DNA from: Amaurobius ferox
Lineage: Eukaryota; Arthropoda; Arachnida; Araneae; Amaurobiidae
Length of the DNA stretch: 64,000 nt
Assembly: GCA_951213105.1 (NCBI GenBank)
Contig: OX578134.1
Coordinates: 136,313,293 to 136,377,292 of the forward strand
Direction of reading: 5' to 3'
In this document: in pieces, positions 22,385-32,968 of the stretch
How the letters are laid out: every line of letters begins with the position of its first letter
Numbering within the stretch: the stretch's first letter is position 1
Made by a program: the position numbers and the translations under genes
The notes under the pieces: model-generated
Told to the model about the DNA's origin: nothing
The model's database searches: none
The model's input: only the letters and a program-made list of their open reading frames with translations

Positions 22385-25085
22385 AAACAAAAAATTTCTA
22401 ACAAAAAGTAGAAGACGAAAGGAATGTGGTGAGGTGAATTTTACACATAAATACAGTAAAACTTAAACACATAAATACATTAAGGGTACTCATCAAATAG
22501 TTCCACCCGGCTCAACCGCGTTATGTATAGTGGGGTCCGATTGGACCTAGTACAATGCGTTTGCTAAAATAAATAATCACTCCTTTTTTTTGTGGCCATC
22601 TAACAATTTATTTACAGAACACATGAAATCTCAATTAAACATTAAATAACAAAATACACAATTACAAATGAGTTCCCAATTTACATATGCTTGACCTCGG
22701 AGTGCACAGTTTATTTTGCATAAATTTGTATATTTCTTTATAATCCAAACTTGTAATTAATTACTTTTTTCAAGGAAAACAAAATATAAATTCATTTTGG
22801 CAAATATCCCATTTAGCATAAAGTTGCCCTTAACACTGTGGATCACATCAAGTTTAAAACATTCATATACACATTTTAAAATCAATATATAATTTTCATA
22901 CCTTCATTACATAAGAACTCTCACTGAGTGCTGGTGGCTATCCCTCTGCACATTGGAATGGGTGGCACGATTATTTGAAGGTTAGTTTATTAATTTGACG
23001 ATTCATGAAAAACACTACCAGTCTGAGAAACTCGGTTGAGGATCATCAGGTGACGAAGATTTTAGCCAAGTACATTTGTAGATGGGCACACTGGCCTTCT
23101 CCTCCTCTTAACGTCGGCTTAGTACCAGCGGATCGGGTGCGATCTGCGTACAGGCTTCACCAAGGAGTTAAGATCAGATACGTCTTTGTAGAGATTGTCT
23201 GCTGCTTAGGAGCCCGGGATCAATACTCCTCAAGCACTCCGTACGCGCAGTATCACAGTTACCACGGCTTAAATGCAGCTAAAGAAGCAAAGGTCCTACA
23301 CCGCGCCGTTTTGGAGGCAAAGCTGTATTGTACTGCAACCAAACAAAAACAATGACGACTTTCTTCAATTTTCTGGTCGCCACCGTCCGAAGAAATGCGC
23401 CCTCGCGCTGAATTAGGCTCGGCTCGTCTTGGCTGCGAGTCGCCATACTTCACCGGACTCACGACGTCGGCTCCTAACCGAAGGCATTGGCCGCCCTAGA
23501 TAGGGGCCACGGATACCGGGTCAGGGATGTGTCAAAGAGCATACCGGATCGGGCTTCACAAAAAAACACAAGTGCCACGCACTTGGAGTGCTATCTTCTC
23601 GATCTCAGGAAAGCAACTAACTTTTTTACATTTCTAAAAAACCTTCAGAATTTTAAAATAAGCGGAACGACAAAAATAAAGGGAGGAAGTCCCCCAATTC
23701 CTATTTGCTGTTTCCCAAGCGCAATAAAAAAGGAGGTCCAAAAATGTTTAACACCATTGGTTTTTGAAGCGACGCTCATTTTTTATGCGCTCCACTAAAA
23801 CACAAGAACCAGAGGGCTTTCTAAAAACCGGGTGGTCCCAGGACGGACCCCGACGCGAGCCACACCTGACAGGGCTGTAAATTTTCAGAGATTTGTAGCT
23901 CAACTTTGACATTTTGCTGCAATTAAATCTCTGAATATTTACAATCCATGTCAGTGCGCACACAACCCAAAGGCGCCAAAAATCCCAATTCCGTCCGTGC
24001 AAAGGCCTAGCTATATACACAAATCAAAAACATTGTATACATTTCAATTACATTACACCTTTCCTTTTTTCCCAGGGTTATGTATAAAAAATATGTGATT
24101 GTAGTATAACAAGGAAAACTCTTCTAAATGTGAACTATCGGCAAATCAAAGCTGGATAGGGAATACTATGAAATCATTTTTACCATTGAATTATTATATG
24201 TAGTTGCACAGTGTTGGTTTCACTAAAAAATTGCAATGTACAGCAAACTATTTTACAATATTTGTCGTATCATGTGTGCTTCTCCTGATATTCAACGGGC
24301 GTGTGCTTTTCAAAATGTTTTAATACCACAAACGTTTCAAAATAAATTAGAAAATACTCTTTAACGTATTCATTACGTTTGTTAATATTTCTCACATATG
24401 TCTCATATTTTAAAAAAAGGAATTTTTACTGGATTTTTCATCAATTGGAAAAGCTTGACTGCGCTTTTATCTGTGAAAACAAATTACAATCTAGAAAAAT
24501 TGTCTTCGAATTCATTTTTGTAAATGACATCGTAAATTTTATTATAATTGCTTTACGCATCAGTGAATTAGACATATTTTCAGATGATTTGAGAGATGAT
24601 TATTATTTCGTACCTGTTCCTCCCTCTTTTCAACAGTTTTTCGATGTTCATATCATTTTCTGTTAGTGTGTGGAACAGCTACCCCTATTACAACAGTTTT
24701 ATTTTATAGCCAGTTCTACGTTCTTAAAAATATTTTACTGGCATATAAGAAGAAACTATCAAAAGAACATATGAACATAAACCGTTTCATTAACATTTAC
24801 GACGAAATTGCTTATTTGCTAAGCACCATGAATAACCTCTTTAATGAGTTGTTGCTCGCAGTTTACATCGTTACACTTGCTCAGGTATTCTTACAATCAT
24901 ATATTGTAGTATTTATGGGTAACAAAATTACATTCGTATAAAATATACCGCTTAATAGTTATCAATGCGTATTATATTCGTTTTATTGTTATCGTAATTG
25001 GCAAGAAGCTCATTTTTCCTTCTACTGGTAACCTTCTCATATGTGGAATATTGATCGCAACATTCACTGTTAGTGCTTCTGTTTG
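22385..25085 (+). pseudogene. Broken gustatory-receptor-like gene
   Basis: TTAGAAACAAAAAATTTC at 22381 matches codons 4-9 of the intact gene. The match then stops and resumes at about 24122, after a 1.7-kb insertion, and runs to the stop region near 25085. Two open pieces remain: 24379-24666, matching residues about 110-200, and 24666-24941, matching residues about 202-290. They lie in different frames. A further deletion of roughly 150 bp removes the region equivalent to residues 305-360. The copy keeps FVNDIV and TLAQVFLQSY exactly, so it decayed after it served as a receptor. It cannot make a full protein. Confidence 0.85.
22430..24118. mobile_element. 1.7-kb insertion of unknown type inside the broken receptor
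   Basis: The boundaries are inferred from loss and return of similarity to the intact receptor. The part 23040-23560 and 23810-24010 is much richer in G and C than its surroundings. GTTATGTATA occurs near both ends (22522 and 24074), a possible direct repeat. On the minus strand GGTGGCGACCAGAAAATTG (near 23376) looks like the sequence after an LTR in some retroelements, but no LTR pair was found. The open frame 23005-23355 has no recognised domain. Confidence 0.5.
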
Positions 25086-25689
25086 AAACAATTAGAAGTG
25101 AAAACGTAAAGTTAAATACCCGAAGTTGCACTTCTACGTTTCGAAAGTTTCCCGAGGACTTAGTAGGGATGTTGCAATAACATATGTTGGCAGTGCAAGA
25201 AAATCGTCTGATGTCAAGATTCATCGACCCCAATAGCTGCGTTTGCAACTTCTCTAACCGTTCGAAATGCTCCTGAGGTTATAACTGAGGCGTTGCAGCA
25301 ATGTGTATAAGAATAACATCCCCTTATATCAGGCTTAATGTATGGAACTACAACCTTAATAAGCTGATAAATTCAAAGTCCGCATGAGTAATCCTCGAGA
25401 CTTCAATGATATACATTGCAGAAAATTCAGTGAATAAGCTGTATCGAAGTAGAATATGAAGAGAAAATGAAATGCTTAGACACCACTTGCCGGGCTAATT
25501 CTATGGCATTCGAACCTTTGCATTTATATATATGCAATTGTTTCAATGTATGAAACTGCAGCCTAGGTAAGGGAATGTATGAAATCCAAAAACAAAAGAT
25601 TAAAAGGGATTTTTCTAATTTTGTTTTACATAATGCTTCACGAATTTTCCTAAAATACAATGATCACACAAGATTAAATTTTAAAACTG
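25086..25689 (+). repeat. Degenerate repeats after the broken receptor
   Basis: The same units as at 106-1060: CAATTAGAAGTGAAAACGTA at 25090, GATGTTGCAATAACATATG at 25170, GGCGTTGCAGCAATG at 25287, and the readable MYGTTTLIS and MYETAA variants near 25337 and 25548. Order and spacing agree better with 106-1060 than with 18746-19280. Confidence 0.6.
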
Positions 25690-27120
25690 TGTGTATTCAT
25701 TCCAAGCAATGAATTCCAGGTTTAACAGCATAAATCCAAGTTATTTAGAATCTTAAAATATATCTGGCATGTATTTTCTGAGTGTCACTTATTTTAAGAC
25801 AGTTTAAACATAATTGTTTCCTACCATCTGAAATCTTATTTCCGTAAAGAATTTAATTTCAACAGTAATTAAAGTAAGTGTAACATGTTATAGTCGTCAG
25901 ACAATTTGAAAATGTAATGCACTTTAAATAGAGAATGTTCCAAATATTGTCTTAGATTTAAAACCTCTAAAATTTGCACATAAAAATGCATGTGATCATG
26001 CCCGAATAATAGTGTTCGGGGGGAAATCTCTGATTAGATTTTTCTTTTATAAAAATTCATAATAATGTATAGCAAAGTATATTTTGGAATAGTATATTTC
26101 GAATTGCAATCCGAATTTTCGATGTATCTGCAGATTTTGGATGCTTTAGGACAAGATTTAACAATTTTATCCCTACGTCCGTGTGCCAAACATGCCCGTG
26201 GCCAAAACAGTCGGTCCTCACAATGGTGAGTTGGACAGAGAAAAATGCGATTTTAAGAATTTATGGATTTGAACTTCGTTTCATACAGTAAATTTGGAAT
26301 TTTAATTATGAATTGCAATTTATACATGGATTATATTACTTTGCTGGAGTTTCATAGTTTTTGCTATACTTCTATATTAGAAATTTTGACTTAAGCGATA
26401 TATAGTATATTAGAGTCTTTTACGACTGAGCAATAAACGAACATAGATACTACATACTTCTGTGTCTAGACTAGCTTTACGCCTTCCAACATTGAGAGAT
26501 TCTGAGCATCACTGTCCGAATTATAAGTTAGAAGCTGAAACTAGCATTTGGTCTGACTTTATAGCATCGAACTACCATACGTTTGATCCCGGGTTCAAAT
26601 ATACCCGTGGCCGAAGCAGTTTATCCTCACAATGGTGAGCTGGACCGGGAAAAATACTCAACCAACGTTAGATGGCAGCCCACTTTGGAAATAGGCTGTT
26701 TTTGGCTTCGGTCAGGTTTTACCGGGGGACCACGTGTAAGATAGCCCGATGCTGTAAGGTTAGACAAAAAGCTTGCTTCGGGTCTGAACTTATAGTTTGG
26801 GTAGGTAGTAATGCTTATCACGGTTGATCGATGTTAGAAGGCCCAAACCCGGTTTCGCCACACTCTCTCTCTTGGAAACGAGCTCTGTCAATCGATGTTG
26901 GGAGACAGGAAGGATCTGCCACACTTCCTTCACGAGATTTCGTTACATCAATGCAGCAAGTGTATGATTTGACTCTAGCATTTGTAGACGCAATGGTATA
27001 TCATACCGGAAAACATTTTGACCAGATTAGGCTGATGCATATGAAATATTAGAATTTTTACGTTCTATATTATATGTAATGCAGGTACAGAAAAATATTA
27101 TAATGAAGACGAAAATAGTT
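25690..27120. repeat. Segmental duplicate of 1110-5110 (shorter version)
   Basis: It is collinear with 1110-1830 and then 4260-5110, lacking the intervening 2.4 kb that contains X copy A. It contains the unoccupied SINE site at 25937-25949 and the tRNA-like T-arm GATCCCGGGTTCAAATATACCC near 26586. Confidence 0.75.
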
Positions 27121-27129
27121 TGAGTTCAA

Positions 27130-27381
27130 AGTAGTTAGAAGTTTGTATCAATTGTTTTCTAATGAAATAGTACATAAGAAATAATATTTACTTAACTTTG
27201 CGAAAGGTTTTCATTTTTTGATGATTTTTTCAAAATTTCACTCGAAAATTCAGTGGGGTTTTGAACATTCGATTGCATTTAAAAACAATGGACTTGCAGT
27301 ATTCACGGATTATAATTCTTGTACCAAATTTCGTTCGAATCGCTCTATTCGTTCTTCAGATATCGTATCCATGGACATATT

Positions 27382-27445
<64 letters not shown>

Positions 27446-27591
27446 TCACCTCAAAAGTGTGTGAGAGGGAGATCATTTCACTCGTGTTCAGGATGTTTGA
27501 AACGTGCTCTTCCGACAAAAACTCGAATTCGAATTTTCGACCTTTTCACAACATTTTCCTTATGCATTATACTATGTACTTAAATATAGTA
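27130..27591 (-). mobile_element. Repeat X, 5' half only (minus orientation)
   Basis: From 27591 leftwards the minus strand shows the X start (with a changed hairpin arm), the AATTCGAATTCGAG body and the microsatellite (CA and GA, 27383-27446). It then has the GTACCAAATTTCG region and stops near 27130, about halfway along X. The 3' hairpin end is missing. Confidence 0.75.
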
Positions 27592-28890
27592 ATAAATGTG
27601 TAAAATTTAGGTCTTCTCCTGTTTGTTTAATAGCGCATTTTTTTGGTTTTCAGCTACATAAATACTTGTTGTCAGCATTTTTAGGTTACGAATATCCTAG
27701 CCCTACTTATATAGAGCAAAACATATTCATCTTTCTTACAACGGAATACTCATGCTAAATTTCTGTAAAGAATCTAATAAAGAACTCCAAACTATCGATT
27801 TTTCTTCTACACAAAATATACGGTTGCCTTATACACAATATATACGGTTGCTTTATACTCAATATATACTGTCGTGAAGCTTAATAGTCTTTGCGCACTG
27901 CACATTTCTCACGAAATTTAGGTACGCCTATTCATACAGCGCATTTACAGCTTTCACAATTTCCACGAAAGTAACGAGATCTCTTACTCAATGCATACAC
28001 CAATAATGCAAAGTGCAATTTGCGATGCAAAATGATGCAAATGGTTTGAGTATGAAACCATTGAGTGTTGTCGGATTTGATGGACTAAGGATTATGAAGT
28101 TTAAGTATTATGCACAGGAAGATTTACAGGGTTATTCACATGGATTATTTACAGTTTCTTTAAGGATTATTCACAGTTTCTTTTTAAGTTTCTTTACATA
28201 TATTTAAAGGAGTGGAGAAATCAAAAGATAAAACTTGCGATAAATGAAACGGCTGTTTGTGAGAATATAATCCTACTACTTCCGATAATTCTACATCCTA
28301 TAATCCTACTACTTCCTTAACGAAATCAGGCATAGGGGAATTAGCCGACTACAAATGTTTCGAAGGCGTTATTAGCATTCTACGTCAGGTTACGAATTCG
28401 GGGCTCTTAAACTAGTTGTAAATGTGCGTGTCTTAAGAACTCGCCGTTCTTAACTTGAAGAAGAGACGACCACCAAGTCATAACGACCTCAAAGCATTTG
28501 CAGTTACCCAATTTTCTTATATATGTTTTCGTTTTAAAGGAGTATTAGAAAGTTATATATAATTTTTTTGTCTTTGTCTGGACATACATGCACCCTAACA
28601 CAAATATACAGGCACATAAATACATACAAACACTACGAAATCTGTAAATTGAGTGTTCTTCACTGTGAAAGCAAAATCCATACAGTGTGCCATGTTGATA
28701 AATGCTTAAGAAGTCAATTTACATCCCTCTCGTATCAGCATTTTCACTTTCTAGATCTTCCTTTCTTTCTCTATATGCTGCATGAAAGTATTAATCAAAA
28801 TAAAATTCATTAGGAAAAATTGACGTTATTTCTGATCGATAGTTGACGGCGCATAGGTATTTGAATGAAAAAAAGAGAGGAGAAAGCTGG
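27592..28890. other. AT-rich stretch without gene
   Basis: Short direct repeats only: ACACAATATATACGGTTGC (27819-27850) and ATCCTACTACTTCC (28269, 28302). A short inverted repeat TTAAGAAC...GTTCTTAA lies near 28433. The two open frames (28013-28207, 28568-28813) are unremarkable. Confidence 0.45.
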
Positions 28891-28898
28891 AATAGATA

Positions 28899-29204
28899 AT
28901 GAAACCAGATTATTCAAAGGAGATAATAAATACCTCACACGGCACCCATCTGAATGGCCAAGTTATTATAACCACCAACCCATTATATGAAAAGCAGCTA
29001 TCCCGCAAATATAGCAGGCGTAATATACTACCTGAATCAGGATTAGAAGGGAAAGCAGAAGCAACTCCAAAACGTACGAACAGTGTTTTTTTCAGAACTT
29101 TACGGCCGGGGAAAGGGGCGAATTCAACTTTGGGGAAGACAAATTTTCTATTTACCCTATATAAATGTATTAAAATGCTGCCGTATAATTGGAAACTGGG
29201 TTAA
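28899..29204 (+). CDS. Uncharacterised 101-aa open frame
   Basis: The frame MKPDYSKEIINTSHGTHLNG... is hydrophilic, rich in K, R, S and N, without membrane segment, zinc-finger or known motif that I can recognise. Its base composition is less AT-rich than its surroundings and it has no relative in the window. It could be an exon fragment of a decayed element or chance. I list it only because it is the one non-repeat frame of this length outside the receptor with balanced amino-acid use. Confidence 0.15.
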   Translation: MKPDYSKEIINTSHGTHLNGQVIITTNPLYEKQLSRKYSRRNILPESGLEGKAEATPKRTNSVFFRTLRPGKGANSTLGKTNFLFTLYKCIKMLPYNWKLG

Positions 29205-29659
29205 CACACATTGCCTCCGAGAGTGGGAATAATCATCTTGAAAGAAACACCATGCCCGAAATGCATTTAAAAAATAATGGGTAAAAATCGGGATCGGTAA
29301 ATCATTGTTGTAAGACCGTGGGCGCTTTGAAAGGGTAGTTTGAAAATTAGAAAATCATGGATTGTTATAGCTATCGGGTTATCAGAAAGGAATCCACTAG
29401 ACAAAAAAATATGGCTGATGCAAGCTGTGTGCTGAATACTTATGGGCGGAGTGTTTATAGAATGCAGTATAGCAGAAAGGCAGCAATTTGTCAAATAGCG
29501 CAAATAAGAGAAATCAGAGACGGAGTTTGATGATCTTTTAATAGGGAGCAGAACTGGATTTGTCGGTCACTATAAAGGTTTTCAGAATTTGAATACATAG
29601 CAAGTTTTCTCGTTGCCATTGAAAGTATAGTTTATTCCTGCTGGTAAACACATAATAGG

Positions 29660-29860
29660 TGAGAAACTCTTCCACAGATGATGTTGACGTCAATTCGAGA
29701 GCAATACTAACTCTGATAAGGTCCCGTGTAAGGAGGTTCTGTAAATATTAATCATGAAGAGTTGGATTTGTGTCATAGCTTGTCTGAGCCGGGATTCGAA
29801 CCGATGATCTGAGTACTGGCCAGCCGATGATCTACCAATTGAGCTACTTGGACGAAATTG
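29660..29860 (-). mobile_element. tRNA-derived SINE of a third kind
   Basis: The minus strand reads GTAGCTCAATTGGTAGATC (box A, almost that of a true tRNA) and 36 bases later GGTTCGAATCC (box B, 29794-29804). There is no proper anticodon stem or acceptor pairing after it. Downstream lies a unique body ending near CTCTTCCACAG (29678). The head differs from both other SINE families here. No target duplication was found, so the ends are approximate. Confidence 0.6.
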
Positions 29861-29950
29861 TAAGCTCTTATCATCGCAATGAACTCTGAATATTATCCTT
29901 CCTCTAATTTCGGATTAATGTTCAACATAACAATCTGACCACTTTTTGCT

Positions 29951-32366
29951 ATTCCTTTCCCTATATACATATTATAATGTATAAGGAGTCGAAAATTTGA
30001 ATTTGAGTTTTCGATAGGAAAGCACGTTTCAAACATCCTTGAACACAAATCATATGCTTTTAGGTGGTCTCTCTCTCTCTCTCTCGGCGTGTGTTTGAAG
30101 ACGATATCTCACGAACAAATGAAGCGATTCGTACGAAATTTTGTACAAAAATTACAATCAGTGAATACAGGAAGCCCAAGTTTTAAACGCAATTGAATGC
30201 TCAGAATCCCCTAAATTTTGAAATGACATTTTGGAAAAATCATCAAAAAATCAAAACTTTTAATAAAGTTACGTAAATAATCATTTCTTATGTAATTTTT
30301 TATCAGAAAATGGTTGATGTAAACTTGAACGCTCGCATGAATCGTTCTTGAAATATTGACATTTTTCAAATAAATTTATCAAAAACTCGCATAAAATTTA
30401 AAGAAAAATTTAACTATTATGAAATATGTTCACTCTTCATATGTAATATTATGCGATAACTTTGTTATCATCATTCTCGTGGATCTAGCTCGTTCCATTC
30501 ACGAGAGAAGATACATTGGATAATAGTTTTGTATTTGGACGCCATTTGTCGTTCATCTACTATAAGAACATGAGGAGGGGACACGTTCTAGTAAGGAATG
30601 GCATTTTTTACATGGGCAGAACGATGTACTGCATAACTCTGCTAACAGTACCGCCCTCTAGTGCACATTGCTTAAACTAAAAACTATAAATTTTCACTGC
30701 TTTTTTTTCCAATTGTCATACGCAGTTTTAATATAAATGTTTTAGTTTGAAAATAACACCTCATTCAATATTAACGTGTTTTATTTGTATTGAAAATAAA
30801 TTCTAAAAATGTAAGACGGGCTAATTTTCCTTTTCATCTATGATAATTTTAATAGAATTATAGCACTTGCTTATTAATTTTAAAATACGGAAGTATAAAT
30901 TTCGGGATGTGAACGTATGAAAATGTAACATTATCTATAATATATTTTTAGAATTTATTTTCTTGATTGATGTTTTCCTGCAGTGAAGTTCTAATCCACT
31001 TTTGTCACAAAAGCAATCAAGATAGGCATATTGTTAAGCACATAAAACAAATTGTAATAATTACACATTTAAAATTTATTTTATGTTTTTAACAATGCTT
31101 TAGAAAGTTTACTTTTAAGTTTGTATTTTTGAAGATGTTTCTAATATACCACTGTTAAAATGCTTACCTTCAACTTGAAACACTGCAAAATTACCTTTAC
31201 CTTGAAATAATGCAAATTTTTTAATATTTGAACTCATTTATATCCAATAATTTTATCCAAACCTCTAACATTATATTAACTATTATCAGAAATCTTGAAT
31301 TCTAATAACTCAGTTTAAAATGTATTTATAAAAGGTAGCACTCTACAATTAATAGAATATTAATTTTAAAATGTAATCTATATTTTAATCTATGCACTGT
31401 TTTTAAGAATGTATTAATCACAAGCAAATAGAGAGAAATGTTACGAGAAACAAAAAATTGTAAGTTGTTATCTATATAAATAAAATAGAAAATCTACCTG
31501 TGTGTTTGTATGATTCCTTTTACCTTCAATTTTACGTTGTTTTCTGTCACTAACATACCCCGGTTTACAACCAGGAACAAAACATCTAGAAACCACATTT
31601 TGAGAAAATAATAGGACTGATAATAACGGAATAAATAAAAATCAAATAAACTTCTAATCAACCTAATGCTATTTGAATGGAATAACAATAACTGTGCTAA
31701 CAGTAGCGCCACTAAACTGGAAACTTCCTACCTAAAAATCAATTATCATTTTTCTCCGGAGCATCCTATTTCGTTTCCCCTCCTTCTTAGCATTCATGTA
31801 TAAGAATAACCTATTTCTCAGCCCATAACGCTTGGCGATATTTTGGCGTCAAATTCGGTGAAATTTCACCAGCTTCGCGAATATTTTAATCTTTCCAAAT
31901 TGACGAAAATGTCTCCAAATTGATAAAATTGATGCGAAATCAATGAAAATGACGACTAATTCAGGAAAATTCCATATTTTAGAAAGAATATTAGAATGTA
32001 TTATAATAATAACCTCTCCATCTTTAACGCTTGGCGAAATTCTAACGACGAATTTTGGTGGCCTTTTTAAATGTTTCTAAAAATGACGACCAATCAATGG
32101 AAATGGCGACTTATTGATGACAATTCAATATCTTGGAAATAACATAACAAACGATTATAAGAATAAGCATTTCTCTGTCCGTCCGTAATGCTTGGCGAAA
32201 AATTTCGCGCGATGTCGCAAACTTGGCGACTTTTTTAAATATAGCCTGATTGACGAAAATGTAGAAAATTGTTTAAAAAATTGTTGATAAAAATGACGCC
32301 GAATTCGAATTTTCAACCCAGACACAACACTTTTCCTATACATTATACTACGTATATAAGGAAAAT
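29951..32366 (+). mobile_element. Repeat X, copy H, complex, split by a hAT-like element
   Basis: The left end (CCTTTCCCTATATACAT) and body are X in plus orientation to 30568, and the CGCCAAATTGA-type tail continues from 31799 in three tandem versions. Instead of the normal 3' end the block finishes at 32289-32366 with an X 5' end in minus orientation (AATTCGAATTTTC, then TATACATTATACTACG). Either two X elements in opposite orientation are fused, or the tail recombined. The 1230-bp insertion is listed separately. Confidence 0.7.
30569..31798. mobile_element. hAT-like non-autonomous element with 8-bp target duplication
   Basis: TATAAGAA stands at 30561-30568 and again at 31799-31806, and other X copies have it once at this place. 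The insert begins CATGAGGAGGGGACACG and ends, read inverted, CATGAATGCTAAGAAGGAGG. That gives short imperfect terminal inverted repeats. Eight-base duplications are characteristic of hAT transposons. A piece GCTAACAGTACCGCC near the left end recurs as GCTAACAGTAGCGCC near the right end in direct orientation. No transposase is encoded, so the superfamily call rests on duplication length. Confidence 0.75.
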
Positions 32367-32754
32367 AATAACGTGTCCAATAATCTTCAGCCATGACAAG
32401 AAACATATTTATGACAAGAAATATATTTATGATGAGAAATATATTTTATCCATTTCGAATAGAACGTTAGAATGTCTTATCTAGGGCAGACGCTATTAGA
32501 ACATAGGAAATGCAAATACTATAAATCTATCTGCAAATGCAGCGTTGTCTTAACGAAATTTAGCACACTAGGAACAGTACGATACTTTGAATTTCAAGAC
32601 AGCAGAATAAGTTTATGCAATTTCACCATGATTAATTATGGTTGTTAGATTGAAGAGGGTTTTAAATCAGGCAACAGGTAATGCCAGTTACAAATATATT
32701 TAATGTGGATATGATTGGGCATTGCATTCAGATCGATTAATCAAAATTGTAAAA

Positions 32755-32968
32755 TTATAAAATGTTATTTTTCACATTTTGTTCATTACATTTTAGATAT
32801 ACTCAAAATTTTTTAATAAATTGCATGACAAAGAATTATGAAGCAACTATAATTAAAAATTATAAAATTTTATTTTTCACATTTTGTTCATTATATTTTA
32901 GATATACTCAAAATGTTTTAATAAGTTGCATGACAAAGAATTATGAAGCAACTATAATTAAAAATTAT
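32755..32968. repeat. 106-bp tandem duplication
   Basis: TTATTTTTCACATTTTGTTC starts at 32764 and 32870. The two units are almost identical, indicating a young duplication. Confidence 0.9.

Noticed and set aside
23005..23355. 116-aa frame in GC-richer DNA as a gene.
   Set aside because: No recognisable domain, lies inside an insertion that breaks a pseudogene, and an opposite-strand frame overlaps it.
29786..29858. tRNA gene, because both promoter boxes are nearly perfect.
   Set aside because: No matching acceptor stem and no proper anticodon arm. A longer unique body follows, so a SINE head is the better reading.
31471..31798. Helitron start (TCTATATAAATAAAATAGAA) inside the hAT-like insert.
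   Set aside because: No hairpin with CTRR end was found before the insert closes. It may be a captured fragment only.
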